A DNA stretch of 64,000 bases from Paenibacillus_E allorhizoplanae (GCF_927798215.1 NZ_CAKMMW010000002.1:703582-767581), one strand, 5' to 3'; positions 16,930 to 24,912 are shown, counted from the first letter of the stretch. Program-made: numbers and translations. Notes: generated by a model not told the origin, from the letters alone.

Positions 16930-18354
16930 TTATCCGCTAATTGCAATGCCATCCACAGCTAGCATCGCTTCACCCAAAGCCTCCGAAAGTGTTGGATGCG
17001 GGTGGATCGTCTGTCCAACCTCCCAAGGCGTTGCGTTCAACACCTGAGCTAGCGCTGCCTCAGTAATGCTGTTAGTAACTTGAGGGCCAATCATGTGAAC
17101 ACCTAGGATATCGTTCGTGTCTTTATCAGCAATTACTTTAACAAAGCCATCGGAGTCCCCATAAACTAGAGCTTTCCCTATTCCTTTGAAACTAAATTTG
17201 CCAACTTTCACTTGGCGACCTTGATCAATCGCCTGCTGCTGGGTCCAACCAACACTGGCAATCTCAGGTCTTGTATATGTACATTTGGATACAAGGTGCG
17301 TCTGAAGTTCATCCGGTTGATGTCCAGCAATATGTTCTGCTGCCACGATTCCCTCATGGCCAGCCATATGCGCCAGCATAAGTCCGCCGATTACATCACC
17401 TACCGCGTAGATATGGGATTCCGTCGTTTGCATATAGCGATTGACGCGAATGACGCCTTTATCAATTTTGACATCCGTATTCTCAAGACCCATTGCTTCG
17501 ACATTCGCCACCCGACCAACCGAAACCAGAACTCGTTCTGCGGATAGTTCCTGTACTTCACCCTGCTTGTCCACTTGCATCGTAACCTTGCCATCTGCCA
17601 CTTTCACAGACTCCGGGAGCAATTTCGTACCCGTCTCCAGCTTTATCCCACGTTTCTTGAATAAACGTTCTAACTCTTTGGAAACATCAGCGTCTTCTAA
17701 GCTGACTAATCGCTTATCGATTTCTACGATCGTTACCTCCACGCCAAAATCGTTTAACATCGAAGCCCATTCAACACCGATGACCCCACCGCCAACAATG
17801 ATGATCGACTTCGGCAGACTTTCCATCCGCAGCGCATCTTCGCTAGTAATAATTGAAGTACCGTCTATTTCTAATCCTGGCAAACTGCGTGGTCTAGAGC
17901 CCGTTGCAATAATCAAATTGCTCGAAAGGAGCGTTTCGATATCGCCATCCTCCTTCTCCACAGAGACAGCGCCGCTGCGTGGTGAAAAAATCGAAGGTCC
18001 GATAATCCGTCCATTTCCATGGTGAATCGTAATCTTATTCTTTTTCATCAGAAATTGAAGTCCTTGATGCAGTTGATCGACAATTCGTTGCTTACGTCCT
18101 ACTACTTGGTCAAAATTCAGCGAGATGGATTGTGCTGTGATGCCATAATCTTCGCTATGCTTCATCGCGGCAAACACTTCAGCACTTCTCAGCAAAGCTT
18201 TACTTGGGATACAGCCCTGATGCAGGCATGTACCACCCATTTTATCGCGTTCAACAATCGCTACAGACTTCCCGAGCTGTGCAGCACGAATTGCTGCGGT
18301 ATACCCGCCGATTCCGCCACCTAATACCACGACATCATATCTATGTTCACTCAT
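16930..18354 (-). CDS. lpdV: Dihydrolipoyl dehydrogenase (E3) of the Bkd complex
   Basis: FAD and NAD-dependent flavoprotein that reoxidises the E2 lipoamide. It has 474 residues. The FAD-binding GGGIGGYTAAIRAAQLG is followed by the redox-active disulfide GGTCLHQGCIPSK near residue 45, a second Rossmann fold (IIIVGGGVIGVEWASML), and the C-terminal catalytic His-Glu in HPHPTLSEALGE. The ATG at 18354 follows AGGAGG; an in-frame start eight codons upstream overlaps that site. It is the first gene of the bkd operon. A TATAAT box lies at 18408-18413 without a clear -35. Confidence 0.93.
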   Translation of the reverse strand: MSEHRYDVVVLGGGIGGYTAAIRAAQLGKSVAIVERDKMGGTCLHQGCIPSKALLRSAEVFAAMKHSEDYGITAQSISLNFDQVVGRKQRIVDQLHQGLQFLMKKNKITIHHGNGRIIGPSIFSPRSGAVSVEKEDGDIETLLSSNLIIATGSRPRSLPGLEIDGTSIITSEDALRMESLPKSIIIVGGGVIGVEWASMLNDFGVEVTIVEIDKRLVSLEDADVSKELERLFKKRGIKLETGTKLLPESVKVADGKVTMQVDKQGEVQELSAERVLVSVGRVANVEAMGLENTDVKIDKGVIRVNRYMQTTESHIYAVGDVIGGLMLAHMAGHEGIVAAEHIAGHQPDELQTHLVSKCTYTRPEIASVGWTQQQAIDQGRQVKVGKFSFKGIGKALVYGDSDGFVKVIADKDTNDILGVHMIGPQVTNSITEAALAQVLNATPWEVGQTIHPHPTLSEALGEAMLAVDGIAISG

Positions 18355-18481
18355 GCTAGTTAGCCTCCTATGAAACAATTACTTGTTATATGTATACGTG
18401 CGTCTCTATTATATTACCCTTTTTTGGGATCGAAGTCATAGTCTTATTTGTGAGAAAAACTTCTATTGAAGCAATTCGGGG

Positions 18482-18631
18482 ATGAGCGACCGCATTTTAA
18501 ATGGTGTTTATATCGCCAATAAGAATTTGTTTTTCCGAGCACTGGAAACTTATAAATTATTATGTTGGGAATTAGACACGCTAGCGGTTTCGGGTTATGA
18601 TGTTAGAAAAAACATGTTTCATGTCAGGTAA
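18482..18631 (+). CDS. Possible 49-residue protein coupled to yqzF
   Basis: An open frame starting ATG at 18482 (MSDRILNGVYIANKN) and ending at a TAA whose last bases form part of the AAGGAG ribosome binding site of the next gene. It encodes 49 residues with a mixed hydrophobic-charged pattern (LETYKLLCWELDTL). Only a weak GGGG lies directly before its ATG. The arrangement suggests translational coupling, but no family is recognised and it may be spurious. Confidence 0.3.
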   Translation: MSDRILNGVYIANKNLFFRALETYKLLCWELDTLAVSGYDVRKNMFHVR

Positions 18632-18640
18632 GGAGTTACT

Positions 18641-18904
18641 ATGAAAGCACCCTTTTATCGTTTTATTGCTATTCTACTTCTCGTTATTCCTGGAATAACC
18701 GCTACTTATGGCTTTCTCGCAATGAAAGATGCCTTTTTCGCACAATTTGATACAGTTGCTAATAGCGGTATGCTATGGGGGAAATTCTTCTTAGGCTTGG
18801 TATTATTTCTGATCGGTGTTGCCTTTATTGGCGGATGGACTTTCTTCAGAGATCGTAAGCGAAATTATTTGGCTCCACGATTCAAACCAAAGCGCAACAA
18901 ATAG
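18641..18904 (+). CDS. yqzF: DUF2627 (YqzF-like) membrane protein
   Basis: An 87-residue protein with two membrane helices (residues about 7-28 and 45-68: FFLGLVLFLIGVAFIGGWTFF) and a strongly basic tail (RDRKRNYLAPRFKPKRNK). This is the DUF2627/YqzF pattern, a gene that accompanies the bkd cluster in B. subtilis. It is transcribed divergently from lpdV, starts eight bases after AAGGAG and is followed by a strong terminator. The function is unknown. Confidence 0.82.
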   Translation: MKAPFYRFIAILLLVIPGITATYGFLAMKDAFFAQFDTVANSGMLWGKFFLGLVLFLIGVAFIGGWTFFRDRKRNYLAPRFKPKRNK

Positions 18905-18933
18905 ACCGGACACTATGTCCGGTCGTTTTTTTT
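18905..18933 (+). terminator. Terminator after yqzF
   Basis: Perfect stem ACCGGAC/GTCCGGT with a 5-base loop followed by CG and nine T on the plus strand. It begins at the yqzF stop codon. Confidence 0.92.
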
Positions 18934-18944
18934 CGTCAAAGCCC

Positions 18945-20102
18945 TCATTCTACCCCAACAAGCTTCCACACGACATGACTCGCTCGTTTAAGTATCCAAT
19001 GCAATTGGAACAGACTCAAACCAATGAAAACACAAGATAGACCAATAGTGGAAAGCACTTCTCTCCGCCACCCCGTTGGTTGAAGCGTTAACGCTTGTAA
19101 GCTTTTTATATCTACGAGACGAGCTCCAATTTTCATTCGAACAAGCAACGCACTTCCCATATTTGCTAAGCCTTTTGCTACAAAATCACTCATATACGAT
19201 TGTACGCCGACTGTAATCAGCCATTCTCCACCCTTTTCATAGGCTAACAATAAAGCAGCATCCTCACTGTTACCTATACAGGGCAAGACATGATGATGCT
19301 TACTTAGGCCATCAAGTGAACAATGATCAAGGATTTCTTGAGGATCTGGGTAGGTGTGGACAATGATTTCTGCCCCACTCTTCCACACGTGATTCGAAAT
19401 TTGATTTGCATCACTAACAACTACATCTGGTTGATAACCGCTGGATATTAGCGCATCCGCTCCTGAACCAACGCCAAGTAATATCGGCTTAAACGCCGTT
19501 ATAAATCCACTAGCGGCTTGCAGATCCTTCTTATAACCCTTCCCATCGGACACGACCAAGATGTGTCTACCCGTGAATTCCGTGCGCAGCGGCAAGTTGG
19601 GTAATGACTCTCTGAAAGCTTGTTTTTCTTGCATTGCATAAGCTAAAGTGTGTTCAATAAAGGGCTCCCACCGTTCACTCGCCTGCTCATTGGCAGCCTG
19701 TTGCGCTATCAACCAGTCTTCTCTCGTAAATAGCTTACATGAGACTGATTGACCGGCTATATGGATCATATCATGATAAATAATCATTTCCGCTTCCTGC
19801 AGAAAGATTTCAGCATGAACGGCATCCACTTCAATAATGGGAATATGCTGCTGCAACAATAATAGCGGACCTTCCGTCGGGAAGACACCACTCATGGCTT
19901 GCCCACAATGAACGATCGCTTTCACTCTTCGGTCTAACAGTTCTTGTGCCTGTTCTTCCTCGATATCACTCTGTGAAAGCACGAGTATACGACCGCTTGA
20001 AAGTTGTTCAAACGTTTCAAATGAACCTGTTATCTTAGCTATTTTCCCTTTGCAAATTAGGTTTGGCTTTGTGGCAAATAAAGATAAAGATGACCAATTC
20101 AT
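18945..20102 (-). CDS. SteA-like cytokinetic protein (thiamine pyrophosphokinase-like fold)
   Basis: A 385-residue protein with an N-terminal domain (GKIAKITGSFETF, IVHCGQAMSGVFPTEGPLLLLQQHIPIIEV), a central region resembling thiamine pyrophosphokinase (VVSDANQISNHVWKSGAEIIVHTYPDPQ) and a single C-terminal membrane helix (about residues 347-370) followed by a short tail. This order is that of SteA, a Corynebacterium protein acting with SteB in cell separation, and of its Bacillota relatives. It probably works at the membrane side of the division or sporulation septum. No steB-like gene is adjacent. The role is inferred. Confidence 0.7.
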   Translation of the reverse strand: MNWSSLSLFATKPNLICKGKIAKITGSFETFEQLSSGRILVLSQSDIEEEQAQELLDRRVKAIVHCGQAMSGVFPTEGPLLLLQQHIPIIEVDAVHAEIFLQEAEMIIYHDMIHIAGQSVSCKLFTREDWLIAQQAANEQASERWEPFIEHTLAYAMQEKQAFRESLPNLPLRTEFTGRHILVVSDGKGYKKDLQAASGFITAFKPILLGVGSGADALISSGYQPDVVVSDANQISNHVWKSGAEIIVHTYPDPQEILDHCSLDGLSKHHHVLPCIGNSEDAALLLAYEKGGEWLITVGVQSYMSDFVAKGLANMGSALLVRMKIGARLVDIKSLQALTLQPTGWRREVLSTIGLSCVFIGLSLFQLHWILKRASHVVWKLVGVE

Positions 20103-20235
20103 AGTTAGACACCTAGCTTTCCTAACGTCGTCTCATGGCCTACCTAATTTACCCGATCCCACAAAATTCTATGTATATTTTAAGCTTTGAATGGCAAGCA
20201 TTGTTTAATATTCGTAAAGAAAGGAGAGGACATCT

Positions 20236-20421
20236 ATGGAGCTAAACATGAGCGCAGACGAAGTGTTAGGCCAAATTGTACAGCTTCACAGCACAGGGGA
20301 ATCGTTAGCCAAAAAAAATGTGAAGAAGCTGCATCCTGATCTTATGAAAAACGCCCTGTATTACTACCCAAGCTGGGAACATGCTTTGCAGAAGACCGGA
20401 GTAGGCAACATCGTTCACTAA
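20236..20421 (+). CDS. Small conserved protein, homing-endonuclease-repeat-like
   Basis: A 61-residue cytoplasmic protein preceded by AAAGGAGAGG six bases before the ATG and followed by a terminator. The pattern ADEVLGQIVQLHSTGESL..VKKLHPDLMKNALYYYPSWEHALQKTGV resembles the short helical repeats (length-variable leader, then SW..AL..G) found next to HNH endonuclease domains and in stand-alone regulators. That resemblance is by eye only, and no nuclease is present. The function is unknown. Confidence 0.6.
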   Translation: MELNMSADEVLGQIVQLHSTGESLAKKNVKKLHPDLMKNALYYYPSWEHALQKTGVGNIVH

Positions 20422-20443
20422 CATACATAGGTTGTACACTGAT

Positions 20444-20478
20444 GCTCCGTAGGGTAGATCCTTACGGGGCCGTTTTAT
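20444..20478 (+). terminator. Terminator after the 61-residue gene
   Basis: Stem GCTCCGTAGG/CCTTACGGGGC (with G-T pairs) followed by CGTTTTATT on the plus strand. Confidence 0.75.
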
Positions 20479-20484
20479 TACCAC

Positions 20485-20664
20485 CTACTCGTCAATAACT
20501 TCCCATTCCACTTGAACCATCCAATCAACCCACGTTCGAATCTTCACCTCAATTGCTTGCTCAATCTCTTCGTCCGTCATTTCACCAAGTTTATGCTCGG
20601 CAATTTCGAGCACTTCCGTTTTCTTCGTTTCGCCATCTATCGCTAACTGGATTTGAATGCGCAT
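20485..20664 (-). CDS. Small acidic protein of unknown function
   Basis: A 59-residue acidic protein (MRIQIQLAIDGETKKTEV) ending in the tryptophan-rich segment TWVDWMVQVEWEVIDE. The ATG at 20664 follows AAGGGTG. It converges on the previous gene across a terminator and diverges from the next one. Short proteins with a C-terminal W-x(n)-W-E pattern occur widely in Bacillales, but no function is known to me. Confidence 0.6.
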   Translation of the reverse strand: MRIQIQLAIDGETKKTEVLEIAEHKLGEMTDEEIEQAIEVKIRTWVDWMVQVEWEVIDE

Positions 20665-20771
20665 ATTGTTCACCCTTTTTCATTATCAACTAAACTTTCC
20701 ATTGCCTCTTCCTCATCACCTGTTACAATAGAAATAGACTCACACACTACAAATAGAAAAGAGGAATTACG

Positions 20772-21029
20772 ATGTCCCGATCACAAGCCCAAAAATTGCG
20801 TCAACGCAATCTACGTGAAGGCAAGCTGGATCCTATGATGCAGCGATTGCACTGGCACGGTACGAATCCAGTAACCCGAACGACACCAACACGAATAGAA
20901 CTTCAAAACAAACAACAGAATAAACACAAATCAAGGAATTTGAACCATACTGATGAACATGGTGATAATTCCTTTTCTTATTCCGGGTCGTCTAATTCCC
21001 GAATGGTAATCCCTCGTGAAGCTGCGTAA
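20772..21029 (+). CDS. Small basic protein, YqkK-like
   Basis: An 85-residue, strongly basic protein. The N-terminal 60 residues (SQAQKLRQRNLREGKLDP, then W-x-G-x-NPVTRTTPTR and NKQQNKHKSRN) resemble small Bacillales proteins of the YqkK type. AGAGGA precedes the ATG by six bases. The last 17 codons overlap the convergent gene at 20978-21235, and the tail beyond residue 65 is low-complexity, so the conserved part probably ends near the NHTDEHGD segment. The function is unknown. Confidence 0.55.
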   Translation: MSRSQAQKLRQRNLREGKLDPMMQRLHWHGTNPVTRTTPTRIELQNKQQNKHKSRNLNHTDEHGDNSFSYSGSSNSRMVIPREAA

Positions 21030-21235
21030 TGGATCATTTCTTCTTTCTCAGATGGTCGGAAATTATATTTGCAATCAAACCCATTGAAGAATAACTGCCA
21101 ATGCTTAACAACCCCATGATCGTCAACCTCAAGCTCTGCCACATACAAAGAATCAGGCTCATCCTCGAACTGTAAACCGATGTGAATGAAAGTCTGACCT
21201 TCTGAAATTTCTTGTTCACAATAGTCCATGATCAT
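20978..21235 (-). CDS. Conserved hypothetical protein
   Basis: An 85-residue acidic protein with alternating hydrophobic strands (FIHIGLQFEDEPDSLYVAELEVDDHG, VKHWQLFFNGFDCKYNF) and a C-terminal helix, suggesting a small beta-sheet fold. The ATG at 21235 follows GGAGG by ten bases; a second ATG two codons later is also possible. It ends 52 bases inside the convergent YqkK-like frame. The family is not recognised. Confidence 0.6.
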   Translation of the reverse strand: MIMDYCEQEISEGQTFIHIGLQFEDEPDSLYVAELEVDDHGVVKHWQLFFNGFDCKYNFRPSEKEEMIHYAASRGITIRELDDPE

Positions 21236-21379
21236 GTCTAGATGACCTCCTATTGAATAAAATCTTTTTTATTTATATAATATACTAATGCAACTGAGCA
21301 AACAAAGAGAAAAGCATGTTAATTTATGAATTTGCGATGTAGATTGTCTAGCTGAGCAAACTCTTAGGAGGAAATACAT

Positions 21380-21646
21380 ATGGCCTACGATCCGCAGGTA
21401 GTTGATGCAACAATAGTGAGTGATAATAAAAAGAATGGACTTTTCGAGGTTGTAGTTTCCTTGAAAGATCGCAACAAATGCCGTCTTTTCTTTGAAAGAG
21501 ATGCTGAAACTGGCATCGGCCGCGTAACGGATTTGAACCGTTTGATGAAAGAACCTTGCCCAATTTGCCGCAAAGATTACCTGTGCAATTGCCTTGATCG
21601 CTACAAGTTCTCCATCGCTGATCAAGCTTTAACGTTCATTAAGTAA
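21380..21646 (+). CDS. Small cysteine-cluster protein of unknown function
   Basis: An 88-residue protein with a beta-rich N-terminal half (LFEVVVSLKDRNKCRLFF) and a tight cysteine cluster near residue 61 (CPICRKDYLCNC, five residues around two C-x-C-type pairs). This resembles a small metal-binding knuckle. A perfect AGGAGG lies eight bases before the ATG, and a strong terminator follows. It is divergent from the preceding hypothetical gene. No family is known to me. Confidence 0.65.
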   Translation: MAYDPQVVDATIVSDNKKNGLFEVVVSLKDRNKCRLFFERDAETGIGRVTDLNRLMKEPCPICRKDYLCNCLDRYKFSIADQALTFIK

Positions 21647-21662
21647 TTGGCATGAACATGAG

Positions 21663-21696
21663 AAAACCCCTTAGCCGCATTGGTTAGGGGGTTTTC
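21663..21696. terminator. Bidirectional terminator
   Basis: Stem AAAACCCCTTAGCC/GGTTAGGGGGTTTT with a 5-base loop between two convergent small genes; T-runs are present on both strands. Confidence 0.85.
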
Positions 21697-21714
21697 CATG
21701 TGTAGATCAATTAA

Positions 21715-21945
21715 TTATTCATAGATAACACGATAGAGCCCCTCTAGTAAGCTCTGGTAATTCCTCGGATCATACGCAATCTCCGCAAAGGATACTTGAA
21801 TGACCTTATTACTTGTCTTCACAATAAAAAAACTCTCCAAGCTATTCTCAGCATCAATATACGTGTAGCACACCAATTGACTGCTGCCTGTCTGTTTGCG
21901 TAGAAATGCCGTCGCTTCTTCACTCTCATTCGCGAACTTAGGCAT
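21715..21945 (-). CDS. Conserved hypothetical protein
   Basis: A 76-residue protein (MPKFANESEEATAFLRKQTG) with alternating helix and strand pattern (LVCYTYIDAENSLESFFIVKT, VIQVSFAEIAYDPRNYQSL). The ATG at 21945 follows AGGAGG by nine bases; an in-frame start seven codons upstream overlaps that site. No family is recognised. Confidence 0.6.
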   Translation of the reverse strand: MPKFANESEEATAFLRKQTGSSQLVCYTYIDAENSLESFFIVKTSNKVIQVSFAEIAYDPRNYQSLLEGLYRVIYE

Positions 21946-22018
21946 AATTCCACCTCCTAAGCACAATTCACTCCACTAGATTCAGCAGATCACCCTATCT
22001 AATGTACCAAACAGGTAA

Positions 22019-22444
22019 TTAGGATTGGGATGTCTTCTTCCTCTTCAATGCAAGATATCCACCTAGGAGCGATACCGGTACGATGGCTACTAATCCAATC
22101 AATTCGTACCATAGCGGGATTACATCCTGTGTTAATATCGAATCAAACCCAATCCCTGCACCAATGACCCCAATGATCGCTGCGTTGAATAGTTCCCCTC
22201 GTTTGGCAACCTTCGCGGTGAAATAACTACCTAGGAAAGTCCAGAACAAGCCAACGACCAGAAATAAAAGTAAGAGAGCTGCATTTGAATAAATCGCATT
22301 TACATCTTGATCTTCCAAAGGCCGGTTAGCAAAATATAGACTGCCAATCACCCCTGACGATAACATCGTCCCGATATTATCAATAGCTATTCCTAGCACA
22401 ACGGCTAGAAAATGAAATTTCCGTACACTTTTTTGTTCCGACAT
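22019..22444 (-). CDS. Four-helix integral membrane protein
   Basis: A 141-residue membrane protein with about four hydrophobic helices (FLAVVLGIAIDNIGTMLSSGVIGSLYF, ALLLLFLVVGLFWTFLGSYF, FNAAIIGVIGAGIGF, LIGLVAIVPVSLLGGYLAL) and basic ends (RKKTSQS). The ATG at 22444 is preceded by AGGAGAGAAG; a GTG eight codons earlier is possible. No family is recognised. Confidence 0.6.
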   Translation of the reverse strand: MSEQKSVRKFHFLAVVLGIAIDNIGTMLSSGVIGSLYFANRPLEDQDVNAIYSNAALLLLFLVVGLFWTFLGSYFTAKVAKRGELFNAAIIGVIGAGIGFDSILTQDVIPLWYELIGLVAIVPVSLLGGYLALKRKKTSQS

Positions 22445-22530
22445 AGACTTATCTTCTCTCCTGCTCACATCTGACTATTAACCCTAACCATAATACCATG
22501 TGAAGTCCCTTGTAGCTAGTTCAGCTCGAA

Positions 22531-23631
22531 CTATGCCTGTACCCACCAATTCGTTTTCGGATAGGACTGTACGTCGGAACCCTTTATAATAATAGTCTGT
22601 CCGATAGGTGGCGTGACCATCTTAACCCCTTTGGTCTCAGATGCCTTCGCGGCGCGGGCCACAGGATCATTCCAATCATGGATGGCTAGTGTGAAGGCAC
22701 CCCAGTGGATTGGCATCATCACCTTCCCTTTTACATCCAAATGGGCTTGAACCGTTTCTTCCGGCATTAAGTGAATATCCGCCCAACGTTCATCATATTG
22801 CCCACATTCCATCAAGGTCAGATCGAAAGGACCATATTTATCTCCAATTTGCTTAAAATGAGGCGTATATCCGCTATCCCCACTGAAGAATATGCTAGAG
22901 CTCTCTCCTTTGATCACCCATGAGCACCATAAAGTCGCCCCGCGATCATTCGTACTGCGTCCTGAGAAGTGATTGGCAGGCGTACAAGCTAAATCCAGCC
23001 CTTCGAACGATATTTCTTCCCACCAATCATGCTCCTCAATCTTGGCTGCTGGAACTCCCCAGCGGATTAAATGAGCACCTACTCCTAGTGGGACAAAAAA
23101 CCGTTTCACTTTGTGTTTTATTTTCATAATGGACCCATAATCCAAATGATCATAATGATCATGAGATAGAATGACGGCATCAATCTGCGGGAGCTCCGCT
23201 ATCTCAAACGGGATTCCGCCGCTATATCTGTTTTTACCTATCCACGGAAATGGCGAAGGTGTTCTTCCAAACATCGGATCAAGGAGCAAGGCTTTCCCAT
23301 CGATTATGAGCAAGCTAGCCGAGTGTCCGAACCAAGTGACGCTGGTATCACCATTCACATTAAACTGTGGCCTCTCCATAGGTAAGGGGGACTTAGGACG
23401 TCGGTTAGGGCTTCCTTTGATCATATCGCGCAAAATCCCTAGCGTTGTACGAAAGCTCATATTCATCATCGCTGGGACTGGATTTTCGAACTTGTTTTGC
23501 GCATATTGCGGTGACTGACTGAACCTTCGAATATCACCTTCAGAAGGTCTTCGACCGAATACCGGATACACTTTCATAAAGAGAACATACACACCAATCA
23601 AAATCACAATGATCACTATCGTCAATAACAT
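22531..23631 (-). CDS. Membrane-anchored MBL-fold metallohydrolase (UlaG / NAPE-PLD-like)
   Basis: A 366-residue protein with an N-terminal membrane helix (residues 2-20) followed by a metallo-beta-lactamase domain: TSVTWFGHSASLLIIDG, the metal motif SHDHYDHLDY, FSGDSGYTPHF and the late MPIHWGAF histidine. The arrangement matches N-acyl-phosphatidylethanolamine phospholipase D-like and UlaG-like hydrolases; the substrate is unknown. The chosen ATG follows GGAGG by eight bases, five codons into the longer open frame. It is transcribed alone. Confidence 0.8.
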   Translation of the reverse strand: MLLTIVIIVILIGVYVLFMKVYPVFGRRPSEGDIRRFSQSPQYAQNKFENPVPAMMNMSFRTTLGILRDMIKGSPNRRPKSPLPMERPQFNVNGDTSVTWFGHSASLLIIDGKALLLDPMFGRTPSPFPWIGKNRYSGGIPFEIAELPQIDAVILSHDHYDHLDYGSIMKIKHKVKRFFVPLGVGAHLIRWGVPAAKIEEHDWWEEISFEGLDLACTPANHFSGRSTNDRGATLWCSWVIKGESSSIFFSGDSGYTPHFKQIGDKYGPFDLTLMECGQYDERWADIHLMPEETVQAHLDVKGKVMMPIHWGAFTLAIHDWNDPVARAAKASETKGVKMVTPPIGQTIIIKGSDVQSYPKTNWWVQA

Positions 23632-23807
23632 TCTCGTTTCCTCCATGCCTCTAATTCCGCTTACACGTTCTCTTGTTGAAAAGAATAAGCTACGATGTAA
23701 TAACGTAACAACTTATCCCCTGGTTCCAAGTTTTCACGTTGCCCCTTCTCTACCCCAAATTTATTTCAGAGGACAGGGACATTAGCACAATCAGTCGTTT
23801 CGCCCAA

Positions 23808-23834
23808 ACATTCCTCAGAAATAGTCATAAGCTA
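23808..23834 (+). promoter_or_regulatory. Candidate sigma-K promoter for yjcZ
   Basis: AC at 23808-23809, a 16-base spacer, then CATAAGCTA at 23826-23834. This matches the sigma-K consensus AC-N16/17-CATAnnnTA at every specified base. It lies 43 bases before the yjcZ start. Confidence 0.6.
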
Positions 23835-23876
23835 TCTCGAAACACAAACCAAATATCCAATTGGAGGTTGATTCGA

Positions 23877-23969
23877 ATGAGTTGTGGAACTGGGTATGGT
23901 ACTTCCGCTGCAGCTGTCTTGGTACTTTTCATCTTATTGGTTATTATCACTAGCGCATTTGTTTGGTAA
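23877..23969 (+). CDS. yjcZ: YjcZ-family sporulation peptide
   Basis: A 30-residue peptide MSCGTGYGTSAAA followed by a single hydrophobic helix (VLVLFILLVIITSAFVW). This is the glycine/tyrosine N-terminus plus transmembrane pattern of the YjcZ family, small sporulation-associated peptides of Bacillales. GGAGG lies nine bases before the ATG, a strong terminator follows, and a consensus-like sigma-K promoter lies upstream, which supports late mother-cell expression. It is too short for most gene callers. Confidence 0.85.
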   Translation: MSCGTGYGTSAAAVLVLFILLVIITSAFVW

Positions 23970-23989
23970 TTCAAAACTAATACAGAAGG

Positions 23990-24016
23990 ACTACCTAGAC
24001 TGTCTAGGTAGTTTTT
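23990..24016 (+). terminator. Terminator after yjcZ
   Basis: Perfect stem ACTACCTAGAC/GTCTAGGTAGT followed by TTTTT on the plus strand, 20 bases beyond the yjcZ stop. Confidence 0.92.
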
Positions 24017-24052
24017 CTGCTTCCCATCTTATTCATGCAACATTAAAAAATG

Positions 24053-24078
24053 AAAAGAACGCTCTGATTTGAGCGTCC
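24053..24078 (-). terminator. Terminator after spo0A
   Basis: Minus-strand stem GGACGCTC/GAGCGTTC with a six-base loop, followed by TTTTCA. It lies 37 bases past the spo0A stop. Confidence 0.8.
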
Positions 24079-24114
24079 TTTGATTTGATATAAATTATAA
24101 AGCTCCTAACTGTC

Positions 24115-24912
24115 TCAAGAAACTTTATGCTCGATTCTAAGCTTGTCAGCCACCATCGCGATAAATTCGCTATTGGTTGGCTTAGATTTCGAGATATTAA
24201 TCGTGTACCCAAAAATAAAGGAAATACTGTCGATGTTGCCGCGTGTCCATGCGACTTCAATCGCGTGACGGATAGCGCGTTCGACGCGGCTAGGCGTTGT
24301 TTTGTATTTTTCGGCAATTGCAGGGTAAAGCGTTTTGGTGATCGCACCTAGAATCTCAATATTGTTGTACACCATCGTAATGGCTTCACGTAAATATTGA
24401 TAGCCTTTAATGTGAGCAGGTACACCAATTTCATGAATAATGCTCGTAATGTTAGCATCCAAATTTTTGCCTTTCGGCATATGTACGACATTCGCACGAG
24501 GGGTTGAGGATGTTGTAGTCGTAGTCGAAGAGTTACCAGCAAGCTGACGAATACGATTCGTAAGGGTTTCCATATCAAATGGTTTCAAAATGTAATATGA
24601 AGCGCCAAGCTGCACGGCTTTTTGTGTAATGTTTTCTTGTCCGAATGCCGTTAACATAATGATTTTGGGCTGAGAAGGAAGATTCATCTCTCGCATTTTT
24701 TCCAGAACACCAAGTCCATCCAGATGAGGCATAATAATATCTAGAATGAGAACATCGGGCAGCTCACGCTGTTGCTCCAGAAAACGAAGGACCTCGTTAC
24801 CATTGTAGGCAACACCCATAATTTCCATATCCTCTTGCTCACCAATGAACTCTGATAATAAATGGGTGAATTCTCGGTTATCGTCTGCAAGTAATACCTG
24901 AATTTTTTGCAA
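24115..24912 (-). CDS. spo0A: Sporulation master regulator Spo0A
   Basis: Response regulator whose phosphorylated form triggers sporulation by binding 0A boxes. The 265-residue protein has a receiver domain with acidic pocket D10/D11, phospho-acceptor D58 in LILDIIMPHLDG, and the conserved Lys of ILKPFD. A Ser/Thr-rich linker (around residue 125) leads to the Spo0A C-terminal domain with the recognition-helix sequence TPSRVERAIRHAIEVAWTRG. The start is TTG eight bases after GGAGG. Its promoter region holds a sigma-H promoter and three 0A boxes, implying autoregulation. It lies downstream of spoIVB, as in all Bacillales. Confidence 0.98.
   Translation of the reverse strand: MQKIQVLLADDNREFTHLLSEFIGEQEDMEIMGVAYNGNEVLRFLEQQRELPDVLILDIIMPHLDGLGVLEKMREMNLPSQPKIIMLTAFGQENITQKAVQLGASYYILKPFDMETLTNRIRQLAGNSSTTTTTSSTPRANVVHMPKGKNLDANITSIIHEIGVPAHIKGYQYLREAITMVYNNIEILGAITKTLYPAIAEKYKTTPSRVERAIRHAIEVAWTRGNIDSISFIFGYTINISKSKPTNSEFIAMVADKLRIEHKVS

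Noticed and set aside
18355..18480. Sigma-54 promoter for the bkd operon
   Set aside because: No TGGCAC-N5-TTGCA-type -24/-12 pair is found; only a TATAAT box without a good -35.
20653..20838. A plus-strand frame overlapping the start of the YqkK-like gene
   Set aside because: It is out of phase with the gene that has the clear ribosome site and shows no protein-like composition.
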